A stretch of 8,995 nt of DNA from Bdellovibrio sp. CG10_big_fil_rev_8_21_14_0_10_47_8 (GTDB lineage Bacteria > Bdellovibrionota > Bdellovibrionia > Bdellovibrionales > Bdellovibrionaceae). Shown here piece by piece: positions 1 to 6,123 of the stretch; positions within the stretch are counted from its first letter, which is position 1; each line of letters starts with the position of its first letter. The stretch lies in the NCBI GenBank assembly GCA_002773975.1, contig PEZR01000001.1, forward strand, positions 1 to 8,995, in the 5' to 3' direction. A program made the translations under genes and the position numbers. Under the pieces are notes generated by a model, which was given only the letters and a program-made list of their open reading frames with translations, had not been told where the DNA came from and did not search any database.

Positions 1-88
1 CACCCAAACTTCTGAACCAAAAAGAGATCAGACCGTGATTGTCACCGAGGTTCGAGATCGAGTGATAAAACTTGCTAAAAAAAGTTGA
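1..88 (+). CDS. C-terminal end of an unidentified upstream protein (partial)
   Basis: A reading frame open from the left edge (codons from base 2) ends at TGA 86-88. The 28 visible residues are charged and end in VIVTEVRDRVIKLAKKS, which looks like a beta strand followed by a basic amphipathic helix. It lies in the same direction as gltA, 39 bases upstream, so the two could share a transcript. I cannot assign a family from so short a tail, and the frame could be fortuitous. No convincing terminator or sigma-70 promoter is visible between this stop and gltA. Confidence 0.45.
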   Translation, partial: TQTSEPKRDQTVIVTEVRDRVIKLAKKS

Positions 89-127
89 AAAGGTTTAAGT
101 AGGATCAAAGAAGGAAGGATCAGTTTT

Positions 128-1273
128 ATGGCAGAAGCGGTGCAAATATACGAAGGTGCAGTTGATCGGGGTCTTGAAGGAGTCGTGGCGTGCACGACAG
201 CAATCTCATCGATTCAGGACGCTAATTTGTGTTATCGGGGTTATGTGATCGATGACCTTGCCGAACATTCGACTTTTGAGGAAACGACTTTTCTTTTGTG
301 GAATGATCGTTTGCCAAAGGCCAGTGAGTTACAACAGTTCAAAAAAGATCTAGCGGCAGAATTCTCTTTGCACGCGGACTATATTCAAATTTTAAAAAAG
401 ATTCCGACCCAGAATGTTCACCCCATGGCTTGGCTGCGAACAGCGGTCTCATTAATGGGTCACTGGGATGCGGATGCCAATGACAATAGCCCTCAGGCCA
501 ATGCCCGCAAAGCGATTCGTTTGGTCGCAAAAATGGGAACGGTTGTCTGTGCCTTTGAAGCTATTCGCCACGGCAAAGAGCCGGTCTCTCCACAGGCTGA
601 CAAAAGTATCGCTTGGAATTTTATGTACATGTTAAAGGGCGGTCTGGAGCCCAAAGCGGACTTTGTGAAAGTTTTTGATACCTGTTTGATTTTGCACGCG
701 GATCACGAACTGAATTGTTCGGCATTCGCAACCCGAGTTACGACATCATCCTTGAGTGATCTTCACTCGGCGATGGTGTCGGCGTTGGGGGCCTTGAAGG
801 GACCTCTTCACGGCGGAGCGAACGAACAGGTAATGTTGATGTTGCGAAAAATTGGCACCATGGATAAAGCTCAGCAGTTTGTGAAAGATGCTTTGAGTGC
901 CAAAGAAAAAGTCATGGGCATTGGTCACCGAGTGTATAAAAATGGGGATCCCCGCGCCGCCATTTTAAGAAAAATCAGCGAAAAATTAACGGCTCAAATG
1001 GGGGAGCCTCATTGGTATCAGATTTCGACTTTGATCGACGATACGATGTATAAAGAAAAAGGTCTGATGCCGAACGTGGATTTTTATTCGGCGACGGTTT
1101 ATTACAGCATGGGAATTCCTATTGATATTTATACACCGATCTTTGCAGTTTCTCGGGTGGCCGGCTGGATTGCTCATGCGATGGAACAGTATGCAAACAA
1201 CCGGATCTATCGACCGCGAGGAAAGTGGACAGGAAAAACAGGTTTGCGTTGGGCACCTGTTGAAAAAAGATAG
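128..1273 (+). CDS. gltA: citrate synthase, short dimeric type
   Basis: Condenses oxaloacetate with acetyl-CoA to give citrate and CoA, the entry step of the TCA cycle, in the cytoplasm. All family landmarks are visible in the 381 residues: LHADHE (189-194), GPLHGGANE (225-233) with active-site His228, the signature GIGHRVYKNGDPR (264-276) with His267, and PNVDFYS (315-321) with catalytic Asp318. The length and sequence style match the short CitZ-like enzymes rather than the roughly 430-residue NADH-sensitive hexameric GltA with its extra N-terminal domain. The ATG at 128 follows AAGGAAGG (111-118) by nine bases, a good ribosome binding site. A 2-methylcitrate synthase has the same fold and cannot be fully excluded, but no prp genes are nearby. 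First gene of a tight five-gene plus-strand cluster; the next gene starts 8 bases after the stop. Confidence 0.95.
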   Translation: MAEAVQIYEGAVDRGLEGVVACTTAISSIQDANLCYRGYVIDDLAEHSTFEETTFLLWNDRLPKASELQQFKKDLAAEFSLHADYIQILKKIPTQNVHPMAWLRTAVSLMGHWDADANDNSPQANARKAIRLVAKMGTVVCAFEAIRHGKEPVSPQADKSIAWNFMYMLKGGLEPKADFVKVFDTCLILHADHELNCSAFATRVTTSSLSDLHSAMVSALGALKGPLHGGANEQVMLMLRKIGTMDKAQQFVKDALSAKEKVMGIGHRVYKNGDPRAAILRKISEKLTAQMGEPHWYQISTLIDDTMYKEKGLMPNVDFYSATVYYSMGIPIDIYTPIFAVSRVAGWIAHAMEQYANNRIYRPRGKWTGKTGLRWAPVEKR

Positions 1274-1281
1274 GACAGGGA

Positions 1282-1977
1282 TTGAAGAAAGTTCTCGTCA
1301 TTAGCACGACATTAGATGAGCAAGAAACCATCGAAGACATTGCTCTTCATCACAGCCCTGGGAGCATGTCAGTCGAGACGTCGGCTTCTTTTGGTCAAGA
1401 TATCACTTTTTGGAGCACTCAGGCTCCTGATGTGTTGGTGATCAATTTGCCCGAAGATGATCTTTTGCAGGGGTATTATTTTACCAAACTTCGCAAAGAT
1501 GTTTTAAAAACTCAGCCTGTTCTTTTTTTATGCTCAACGATCTCGGCCTCGCTCATGAAAATGAGCACTAATTTTTCGAAGGTCCGAATGCTGAAGACAC
1601 CGGTCGATGGTTATGCTCTCTATCGAACATTGATTGATCTCACCGCCGAATTTAAAGATGGCCAGAGACAAGTTCATCCTCGTTACCTGACAGATCAAGT
1701 GGTGGAAGTGCGGTCAGATTATCATGAGGGCAAAGCCGCCGGAGTGATGAAAAACCTATCGATGGGTGGGGTTTATTTTGAGATCGAAGAGAAGGGCTTT
1801 GAGATTAAGCCAGGGGACATGGTTCGTTTGAGTGTTTTTGTCGGTCGACCGCAGAAACTTTATGTTTTTGATGCGAAGATTGTATGGATGAACACCAAAG
1901 ATCCTAGTCGAGTTGGATATGGCTGTGCTTTTGTAGATAAAAATGAAGTCTACAATCAGTTGCTAAAATTTGTTTAA
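1282..1977 (+). CDS. degenerate receiver-like domain fused to a PilZ domain
   Basis: A 231-residue protein with two parts. Residues 1-120 resemble a response-regulator receiver: a KKVLVIS opening, APDVLVINLP (48-57), CSTISAS (84-90) and LKTPVDGYAL (104-113), where Lys105 fits the conserved lysine. The acidic pair is Thr9-Thr10 and the phospho-acceptor position is Asn55, so this is probably a pseudo-receiver that is not phosphorylated. Residues 127-231 resemble PilZ, the c-di-GMP binding domain. The N-x-S-x-x-G motif is intact (Asn158, Ser160, Gly163), but the upstream Arg motif reads RQVHPR (129-134), one residue longer than the usual RxxxR, so c-di-GMP binding is uncertain. The start is TTG at 1282; AGGACAGGG (1272-1280) overlaps the gltA stop and gives the right spacing, and MKKVLVIS is a natural N terminus. 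Output partner unknown. Confidence 0.8.
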   Translation: MKKVLVISTTLDEQETIEDIALHHSPGSMSVETSASFGQDITFWSTQAPDVLVINLPEDDLLQGYYFTKLRKDVLKTQPVLFLCSTISASLMKMSTNFSKVRMLKTPVDGYALYRTLIDLTAEFKDGQRQVHPRYLTDQVVEVRSDYHEGKAAGVMKNLSMGGVYFEIEEKGFEIKPGDMVRLSVFVGRPQKLYVFDAKIVWMNTKDPSRVGYGCAFVDKNEVYNQLLKFV

Positions 1978-1988
1978 GAAGGATTTTA

Positions 1989-2387
1989 ATGGCATCGATT
2001 TTTACCAATATCATTCAAGGCGAGCTTCCCAGTTACAAAATTTTGGAAGATGAATTGACCATCTCTATTCTCACCATAGAGCCTATTCATTTGGGGCATA
2101 CTCTGGTGATACCAAAATTGGAAGTGAATCATTGGTTTGATGTTCCAGAGAAGGACTATGTTCAAGTGTCTCTGAATGCCCAAAAGGTGGCTAAGGCCAT
2201 TCAAAAGGCCACTGGCTGTCCCCGTGTTCTGACAGCCGCCGTGGGTTTTGAGGTGCAACATTATCATCTGCATCTGATTCCAGCATGGTCCATGGCGGAT
2301 CTTTCATTTTCCAAGGCTCAAAAGCGGAGTGATGGCGAAATGAAGGAGATTCAGCAGAAAATTCTTGCTGCCATGGGATCTCTTTAG
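1989..2387 (+). CDS. HIT-family nucleotide hydrolase or transferase
   Basis: A 132-residue histidine-triad protein, the usual length for single-domain HIT proteins. The family motif H-x-H-x-H-x-x is present as HYHLHLIP (91-98), with His93 and His95 the likely catalytic pair. The N-terminal IFTNIIQGELPSYKILED (4-21) and the IHLGHTLVIPK segment (33-43) are also typical. Members bind nucleotides in the cytoplasm and hydrolyse AMP conjugates such as adenosine phosphoramidates (Hint type) or dinucleoside polyphosphates; the substrate cannot be told from sequence here. The N-terminal Cys-x-x-Cys zinc site of some HIT proteins is absent (FTNI replaces it). ATG 1989 follows AAGAAGGA (1977-1984), and the gap to the PilZ gene is 11 bases, which supports cotranscription. 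Confidence 0.88.
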   Translation: MASIFTNIIQGELPSYKILEDELTISILTIEPIHLGHTLVIPKLEVNHWFDVPEKDYVQVSLNAQKVAKAIQKATGCPRVLTAAVGFEVQHYHLHLIPAWSMADLSFSKAQKRSDGEMKEIQQKILAAMGSL

Positions 2388-2393
2388 CTGGGT

Positions 2394-3050
2394 ATGGAAA
2401 GAAATCCAGATATTCCTTTTACCTATTTTTATTCCCAACCATCGGAGTATCGTTTTTCCTTAGATTCCATAGAAATGGCCTGGGCTGTGGCTCAGTATCT
2501 TCAGGAAAGTCGCCCAGATTTGAACCTTTCCCAATGCCAGGCCTTAGATCTTTGTGCGGGATGTGGGGTGATTGGATTTGAGCTGAACTTTCATTTGCCC
2601 TCATTAGAGAAGATCGATTTTGTCGAGGTGCAGTCCGAATATTTGCCCCATTTTGAACAGAACTTAAAAATGGCCGAACAAAAAAGGCAAAAGTCATTGC
2701 CCTTTGAGTTTATCAACAAGAACTATCAAGATCTGGTAGAGGCAAAGCCCAGCAAACGCTATCAATTGATCTTGTGCAACCCGCCCTATTTTCTCCCGGA
2801 GCAGGGCAAAATGTCGCCGTCGGACTTTAAAAATCGCTGTCGTTTTTTCCTGGACTCGAGCTTTGAAAAGCTGATTGAATGTTTGATATCGAGTCTCGCC
2901 ATGGACGGTGAGGCATTTTTGCTCCTGCGACCCTTAGAAGACCACGGTCACGATCTTCTGTCTGACCTGAAAAAATTGATCAAGGGAACAATTCAGTGTG
3001 AAAACCTGGCCATGGTTCGGGGGACTTTTCTTCTCAGACTTTATCATTGA
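2394..3050 (+). CDS. TrmN6-like SAM-dependent N6-adenine methyltransferase
   Basis: A 218-residue class I methyltransferase. SAM-binding motif I is LDLCAGCGVIG (51-61), the acidic residue after strand 2 is in DFVEVQ (75-80), and the catalytic NPPY (129-132) marks an enzyme acting on an exocyclic amino group, usually adenine N6. The opening YRFSLDSIEMA (19-29), the NPPYF loop and the basic stretch that follows resemble YfiC/TrmN6, which methylates A37 of tRNA1(Val). That substrate is an inference; other NPPY enzymes act on rRNA, DNA or protein glutamine. ATG 2394 is 6 bases after the HIT gene stop, and the ribosome binding site is weak (GCTGGGT), suggesting translational coupling. The C-terminal half (about 140-218) is ordinary for the family and no extra domain is seen. 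Confidence 0.8.
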   Translation: MERNPDIPFTYFYSQPSEYRFSLDSIEMAWAVAQYLQESRPDLNLSQCQALDLCAGCGVIGFELNFHLPSLEKIDFVEVQSEYLPHFEQNLKMAEQKRQKSLPFEFINKNYQDLVEAKPSKRYQLILCNPPYFLPEQGKMSPSDFKNRCRFFLDSSFEKLIECLISSLAMDGEAFLLLRPLEDHGHDLLSDLKKLIKGTIQCENLAMVRGTFLLRLYH

Positions 3051-3056
3051 GGCTTT

Positions 3057-4316
3057 ATGATTCAATCAGCGTTGGATTTTGTCCGCTCCCTTCAAGAACA
3101 AAAAAAGGCCCAAGGTGTCTGGGCTGAAAAATCCGTTGTCGAACGTCAGCAGGTGCTGAGCCAGTGTCTGATGGCAATGAGAGCCCAAGCTGAAAGCTTG
3201 GCCACTGAGATCGCTAAGGCTGAGTTCTTGTCAAAACCATTTGTTCAAGAGACGGTGATCAATCCCAGTCTTCGGCACTTAGAGACTCTATCGCACCGAG
3301 ATTTTCCAGAGAATCGAAATAATATTCCAGTTGGTTTGATGGCACTGGTCGCGCCAGACTATTTGTCATTCCGTTGGCTCACGGAAAATATTTCGGCGGC
3401 TCTGCTTTCTGGAAATGCAGTCTATGTACAAATGAATGAAATGAACCAGGCATCTGCTCACTGTCTGCAGCCCTTGTTGAGCAAGGCTCCCATTCAATGG
3501 GTTTTTGCCCCCGGGAAAGAGGGCGAAGAGCTTGAAAATATTCTGAGCAGTCATCCAGGAATCCGGGCGGTGGCTTTTTCAGGAACGCCGTCAAGGGCAG
3601 AGAAGGTTCTTCGCGCGGGGGTAAGCTCGTGGAAAAAAATGAAGATTGAATCTGGCTTTCATAATTCAGCTCTGGTTTTAGGTGATGCGGATTTAAGGGG
3701 AGCAACCAAAGCATTGGTGCGAAGTTGTTTCACGGGAATGGGGCAGTTGCCTTGGAATATCACCAATATTTTGGTCTTAGAAAGTCAGTTGCCAGATTTT
3801 GAAAGGTTTTTTTTGGAAGAGCTGTCGAATCAGGGCATGAATGGGGAGAACGCTCTTTTTTCAATGACCGGGCAAAACGATTTCGAGCGAATGCAGAAAA
3901 TCTCGGAACAGATTCGGTCTGAGAACGGAAAGATTCTTTGGCAGGGACAGTTCCCTGAATTAAAAGTCCAACCCTTGGTTGTCCGGGATCTATCACATTG
4001 TTCAACTTTGCAGCAGGATTGTCTGCGGGCGCCGGTCGTGCTGATTTCCCCTGTGAAATATGCCCATGAAATGGTGAAGTGGTGCAATACTTCTTACTAT
4101 GGTCAAGCCGCGCAGATTTTTGGAACAGTCGAAAAGGCTGAAAAAATTGCGGCTAAATTAGAAGTGGGACATGTTTTTATTAATCAGTGGATAGAGTCTT
4201 TGCAGGCTCTGGACTTTGGTCAAAAGCAATCCTCGTACGGCATCCTGGACAGTCAAGCCTTCGGCGCTTTCTATAGTGAGCATCGGAAAATTGACATCCA
4301 AGAATCAATTTCCTGA
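3057..4316 (+). CDS. aldehyde dehydrogenase-fold protein lacking catalytic residues (probable pseudoenzyme)
   Basis: The 419 residues follow the aldehyde dehydrogenase superfamily order: PVGLMALVAPDYLSF (91-105), AALLSGNAVYVQMNE (114-128), VAFSGTPSRAEKV (172-184), KIESGFHNSALVLGDAD (196-212), GMGQLPWNITNILV (227-240), the YGQAAQIFG segment (348-356) and a DFGQKQSSYG tail (386-395). The key residues differ from active enzymes. The nucleophile position two after the Gln of GQxC is Pro232, the oxyanion Asn is Tyr102, the NAD-phosphate Lys is Gln125, and the Glu-x-Phe cofactor pair is Cys322 and Arg324. Only the general base Glu198 remains. The protein is also shorter than the usual 450-500 residues. 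These positions come from alignment by eye. I infer a structural or ligand-binding role, not a dehydrogenase. Starts 6 bases after the methyltransferase stop. Confidence 0.78.
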   Translation: MIQSALDFVRSLQEQKKAQGVWAEKSVVERQQVLSQCLMAMRAQAESLATEIAKAEFLSKPFVQETVINPSLRHLETLSHRDFPENRNNIPVGLMALVAPDYLSFRWLTENISAALLSGNAVYVQMNEMNQASAHCLQPLLSKAPIQWVFAPGKEGEELENILSSHPGIRAVAFSGTPSRAEKVLRAGVSSWKKMKIESGFHNSALVLGDADLRGATKALVRSCFTGMGQLPWNITNILVLESQLPDFERFFLEELSNQGMNGENALFSMTGQNDFERMQKISEQIRSENGKILWQGQFPELKVQPLVVRDLSHCSTLQQDCLRAPVVLISPVKYAHEMVKWCNTSYYGQAAQIFGTVEKAEKIAAKLEVGHVFINQWIESLQALDFGQKQSSYGILDSQAFGAFYSEHRKIDIQESIS

Positions 4317-4325
4317 CGCTTTTTT
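4285..4325 (+). terminator. weak terminator-like hairpin between convergent genes
   Basis: GGAAAATTGA (4285-4294) pairs with TCAATTTCC (4305-4313) apart from one bulged A, with a 10-base loop. Six T residues follow at 4320-4325, after a six-base gap. The stem is AT-rich and sits inside the last codons of the aldehyde dehydrogenase-like gene, so it is a poor match to a classical intrinsic terminator. It is nevertheless the only such structure at the point where the two clusters meet. Confidence 0.25.
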
Positions 4326-4530
4326 AATTCATCGTATAGTTTTTGGCGCGGGTCCGAAGGTCACATTGAGGGCAATAGGCCTCTTCTTTGATTTCAAGCG
4401 CTTCATCCGTCCGTATATGTCGCAGTTCGAGCACGCTGGAACACAAGATACAGTTGTTGTGGGCTTGAATAAATTCCCGATGGTGCTTTGTTTCCACTCT
4501 TTCGAAGTACTGAACTTTACCGAACTCCAT
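4324..4530 (-). CDS. small zinc-ribbon protein of unknown function
   Basis: A 68-residue protein with two Cys-x-x-Cys knuckles, CILC (27-30) and CPQC (53-56), separated by 22 residues. This is the classic layout of a four-cysteine zinc ribbon. The segment before them (1-26) is charged and has two adjacent His (16-17). No catalytic domain, signal peptide or membrane segment is seen, so the likely role is binding protein or nucleic acid in the cytoplasm. The ATG at 4530 follows AAAGG by about five to six bases on the minus strand. The overlapping 80-codon frame with a start at 4571 lacks the cysteine spacing and looks like a shadow. It lies 93 bases downstream of the XRE gene and could be cotranscribed with it, or be led by the palindrome at 4558-4574. 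Confidence 0.72.
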   Translation of the reverse strand: MEFGKVQYFERVETKHHREFIQAHNNCILCSSVLELRHIRTDEALEIKEEAYCPQCDLRTRAKNYTMN

Positions 4531-4557
4531 AAACGCCTTTCGTAATGACCGATATCT

Positions 4558-4574
4558 TCTTTGCTCTGCAAAGA
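4558..4574. repeat. perfect inverted repeat upstream of the zinc-ribbon gene
   Basis: TCTTTGC-TCT-GCAAAGA is a 7-bp perfect palindrome with a 3-base centre, 27 bases upstream of the zinc-ribbon start codon. As RNA it would form a short hairpin in the leader of that gene; as DNA it could be a protein site. No T tract follows it on either strand, so it does not look like a terminator. Confidence 0.45.
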
Positions 4575-4623
4575 TGAGACACAGCGAAAGGTCTGGTCTT
4601 TTTTTTGCGTGGAGTGGGGTGAA

Positions 4624-4878
4624 CTAGGCCTCGAGGCCCAGTTGGCGTTTGATTTGGTTTCTTTTTTCTTCGAGCAGGATGTCGATCACTTCGTCGGGCT
4701 TGAGGTCATAGACATTGATAAAGAGCTTCAAAGACCTGAGGGGGACTCTGGAAATTCCTCTTTCGATATTTGAGATGAACTGAGGACTTCCATACCCAAG
4801 CTTGTCAGCGACCTGTGCTTGGGTGAGACCCTGTTGCTCCCGCTTTTGTTTGAGAAAATTTCCCATTCGTTTTGTCAT
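4624..4878 (-). CDS. small XRE-family helix-turn-helix regulator
   Basis: An 84-residue DNA-binding protein made of little more than one Cro/C1-type helix-turn-helix. The domain spans about residues 5-65: MGNFLKQKREQQGLTQAQVADKLG (5-28) is the first part, with the GLTQ turn and AQVADKLG helix, and SPQFISNIERG (31-41) contains the recognition helix. A lysine and glutamate-rich tail (70-84) closes it. No sensor domain is seen. It probably acts as a cytoplasmic dimeric repressor. The ATG at 4878 follows GGGAG by five bases on the minus strand. A well-placed promoter upstream contains a 17-bp palindrome over its -10 box (4917-4933), suggesting the protein represses its own transcription. Absence of any toxin or phage gene beside it argues against a toxin-antitoxin or prophage role. 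Zinc-ribbon gene lies downstream on the same strand. Confidence 0.88.
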   Translation of the reverse strand: MTKRMGNFLKQKREQQGLTQAQVADKLGYGSPQFISNIERGISRVPLRSLKLFINVYDLKPDEVIDILLEEKRNQIKRQLGLEA

Positions 4879-4916
4879 TTCCGCTCCCGCATTTGTAGTT
4901 CCAACATTAACAAAAC

Positions 4917-4933
4917 CGGATAGATCATATCCG
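4917..4933. promoter_or_regulatory. palindromic operator candidate over the -10 box
   Basis: CGGATA-GATCA-TATCCG is a perfect 6-5-6 palindrome and fully contains the predicted -10 box of the XRE gene. A bound dimer would block RNA polymerase. Dimeric XRE repressors commonly use operators of this size; that the adjacent XRE protein is the ligand is an inference from position. Confidence 0.55.
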
Positions 4934-4952
4934 TTCTTTCAGTCCTCTTCAA
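4924..4952 (-). promoter_or_regulatory. sigma-70-type promoter of the XRE gene
   Basis: On the minus strand TTGAAG (4952-4947, -35) and TATGAT (4929-4924, -10) are separated by exactly 17 bases; they match the consensus at four and five of six positions. Transcription would begin near 4917, leaving about 39 bases of leader with a good ribosome binding site. The promoter separates the XRE and zinc-ribbon genes from ddl. Confidence 0.6.
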
Positions 4953-4954
4953 TC

Positions 4955-4970
4955 AGACTGTTCACAGTCT
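4955..4970. repeat. second palindrome between ddl and the XRE promoter
   Basis: AGACTG-TTCA-CAGTCT is a perfect 6-4-6 inverted repeat, 15 bases after the ddl stop codon and just upstream of the XRE -35 box. It could be an activator or second repressor site, or a short 3' hairpin of the ddl mRNA. The bases following it in the ddl direction are not a T tract, so an intrinsic terminator is unlikely. The arm sequence differs from the palindrome at 4917-4933. Confidence 0.45.
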
Positions 4971-4985
4971 TTATAAAATTAAATT

Positions 4986-6086
4986 CTAGTCATTGAGACG
5001 ATCGTAGTTGGTCATCAAAGCTTCCTCAGAGCGAAACTTTTCAAAACCCAGGTCGATCAGTTGAGTGATCAGATCTGAATACGAGATCCCAGTGGCTTCC
5101 CACATTTTAGGATACATACTGATCTGTGTGAAGCCCGGAATGGTATTGATTTCATTGATCATAAATTGTCCGGATTTCTTCAAGAAAAAATCCACCCGAG
5201 CCATTCCATCGCATCCAAGAACTTGAAAAGTTTTGCAGGCGATCTTTTGTATTTCACTGAGCTCCTCTTTGGACAAAGGAGCTGGAATGCGAAGCGTAGC
5301 GCCGTGTTCATCGATATATTTTGCTTCATAAGAATAGAACTCATGCTGAGGAGTTACCTCGCCAGCCACCGAGGCTTTGGGATGATGATTGGGGCCCATC
5401 ACCGAGCATTCAAGCTCTCGCCCCTCCATAAATTCTTCGGCCAATATTTTATGGTCATAGAGCAAGGCGTCTTTGAGGCCCGCCTTAAAGTCATCGGCCG
5501 ATTTGATCTTATGAACTCCGACCGAAGAGCCGGCATTGGCGGGTTTGATAAAAAAGGGCAGGCCCAGCTTTTCTCGGAGCTGATCAAAGCTGGGGGGTGC
5601 ATGAGCATGAATGACCTCATAACGAGCTGAGGCGATGTTGGCTTCCTTGAGTAAACGTTTCATCACTTCTTTGTCCATACCAAGAGCGGAGCCCAGAACT
5701 CCACAGCCGACAAAGGGTAGATTCATCATTTTGAAAAGGCCCTGAATGCATCCGTCTTCACCGAAGGTTCCATGTAAAACGGGAAAAGCGATATCAACTG
5801 GGGCTGACTTTTGATTGCTGAGATTAAAAACTTTTGTCTGTCCGTCAGTACAGATGAGAGATACCGGTTGAGCCGACGCTGGTTTTTGATGATCTCGCAA
5901 GGCGGTAATTTGATCAAAGATGGCGTTGTCTGGAAATTGATACCAGCTTCCCTGTTGGCTGATGCCGATCAAAAGCAATTCAAATTTATTCTTGTCCAGT
6001 GCGTTTGCTACATTTTTTGCTGAACGCAGAGAAACTTCGTGTTCAGCAGATCTGCCACCAAAGATCACGGCCACTTTTTTTTTCAT
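4986..6086 (-). CDS. ddl: D-alanine-D-alanine ligase
   Basis: Joins two D-alanines with ATP to make the dipeptide that ends the peptidoglycan stem, in the cytoplasm. At 366 residues it is nearer the long DdlA type than the roughly 306-residue DdlB. Counting from the chosen start, GGRSAEHEVS holds Glu15 for the first D-Ala, the ATP-grasp segment FIKPANAGSSVGV lies at 179-191, and YEAKY at 253-257. RVDFF (Asp299) and INEINTIPG (Glu312, Asn314) bind magnesium. Tyr253 in the omega loop is typical of D-Ala, not D-lactate, ligases. An in-frame ATG at 6092 abuts GAGGA (6097-6093) with no spacer, whereas the ATG at 6086 lies six bases from it, so 6086 is the likelier start. Follows elbB by 37 bases and is probably cotranscribed. 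A run of nine A residues follows the start codon. Confidence 0.95.
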   Translation of the reverse strand: MKKKVAVIFGGRSAEHEVSLRSAKNVANALDKNKFELLLIGISQQGSWYQFPDNAIFDQITALRDHQKPASAQPVSLICTDGQTKVFNLSNQKSAPVDIAFPVLHGTFGEDGCIQGLFKMMNLPFVGCGVLGSALGMDKEVMKRLLKEANIASARYEVIHAHAPPSFDQLREKLGLPFFIKPANAGSSVGVHKIKSADDFKAGLKDALLYDHKILAEEFMEGRELECSVMGPNHHPKASVAGEVTPQHEFYSYEAKYIDEHGATLRIPAPLSKEELSEIQKIACKTFQVLGCDGMARVDFFLKKSGQFMINEINTIPGFTQISMYPKMWEATGISYSDLITQLIDLGFEKFRSEEALMTNYDRLND

Positions 6087-6092
6087 ATTCAT

Positions 6093-6097
6093 TCCTC
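6093..6097 (-). promoter_or_regulatory. ribosome binding site that decides the ddl start
   Basis: GAGGA on the minus strand touches the first in-frame ATG (6092-6090) but is six bases from the second (6086-6084). The second gives normal spacing and places the conserved glutamate at residue 15, as in E. coli DdlB. Confidence 0.6.
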
Positions 6098-6123
6098 GTC
6101 AAAAAAGTCTGAAGATGAATTGA

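Noticed and set aside
61..127. Possible promoter or terminator before gltA (AACTT and AAGTT arms, TTGCTA and TTAAGT boxes)
   Set aside because: The stem is AT-only apart from one pair, and the boxes match consensus poorly, so neither could be supported.
3379..4087. Several minus-strand frames of 62 to 111 codons inside the aldehyde dehydrogenase-like gene
   Set aside because: They overlap one another and the plus-strand gene, and their compositions are proline, serine and arginine-rich in the manner of antisense translation.
4587..4607. Possible plus-strand terminator (AAAG-N7-CTTT followed by a T tract)
   Set aside because: The stem is only four pairs, and no plus-strand gene ends nearby; the tandem GGTCT repeat next to the T tract is too short to interpret.
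4624..4878. Antitoxin of a toxin-antitoxin pair or a prophage repressor
   Set aside because: The small XRE protein has no toxin-like, integrase or phage gene beside it, only a zinc-ribbon protein and ddl.
5166..5630. 154-codon plus-strand open frame opposite ddl
   Set aside because: It lies entirely inside the well-supported ddl gene on the other strand, shows no recognisable domain and has no clear ribosome binding site.
4986..6086. VanA-type D-alanine-D-lactate ligase (glycopeptide resistance)
   Set aside because: The omega loop has Tyr253 in YEAKY as in D-Ala-D-Ala ligases, and no vanH or vanX homologue is present.
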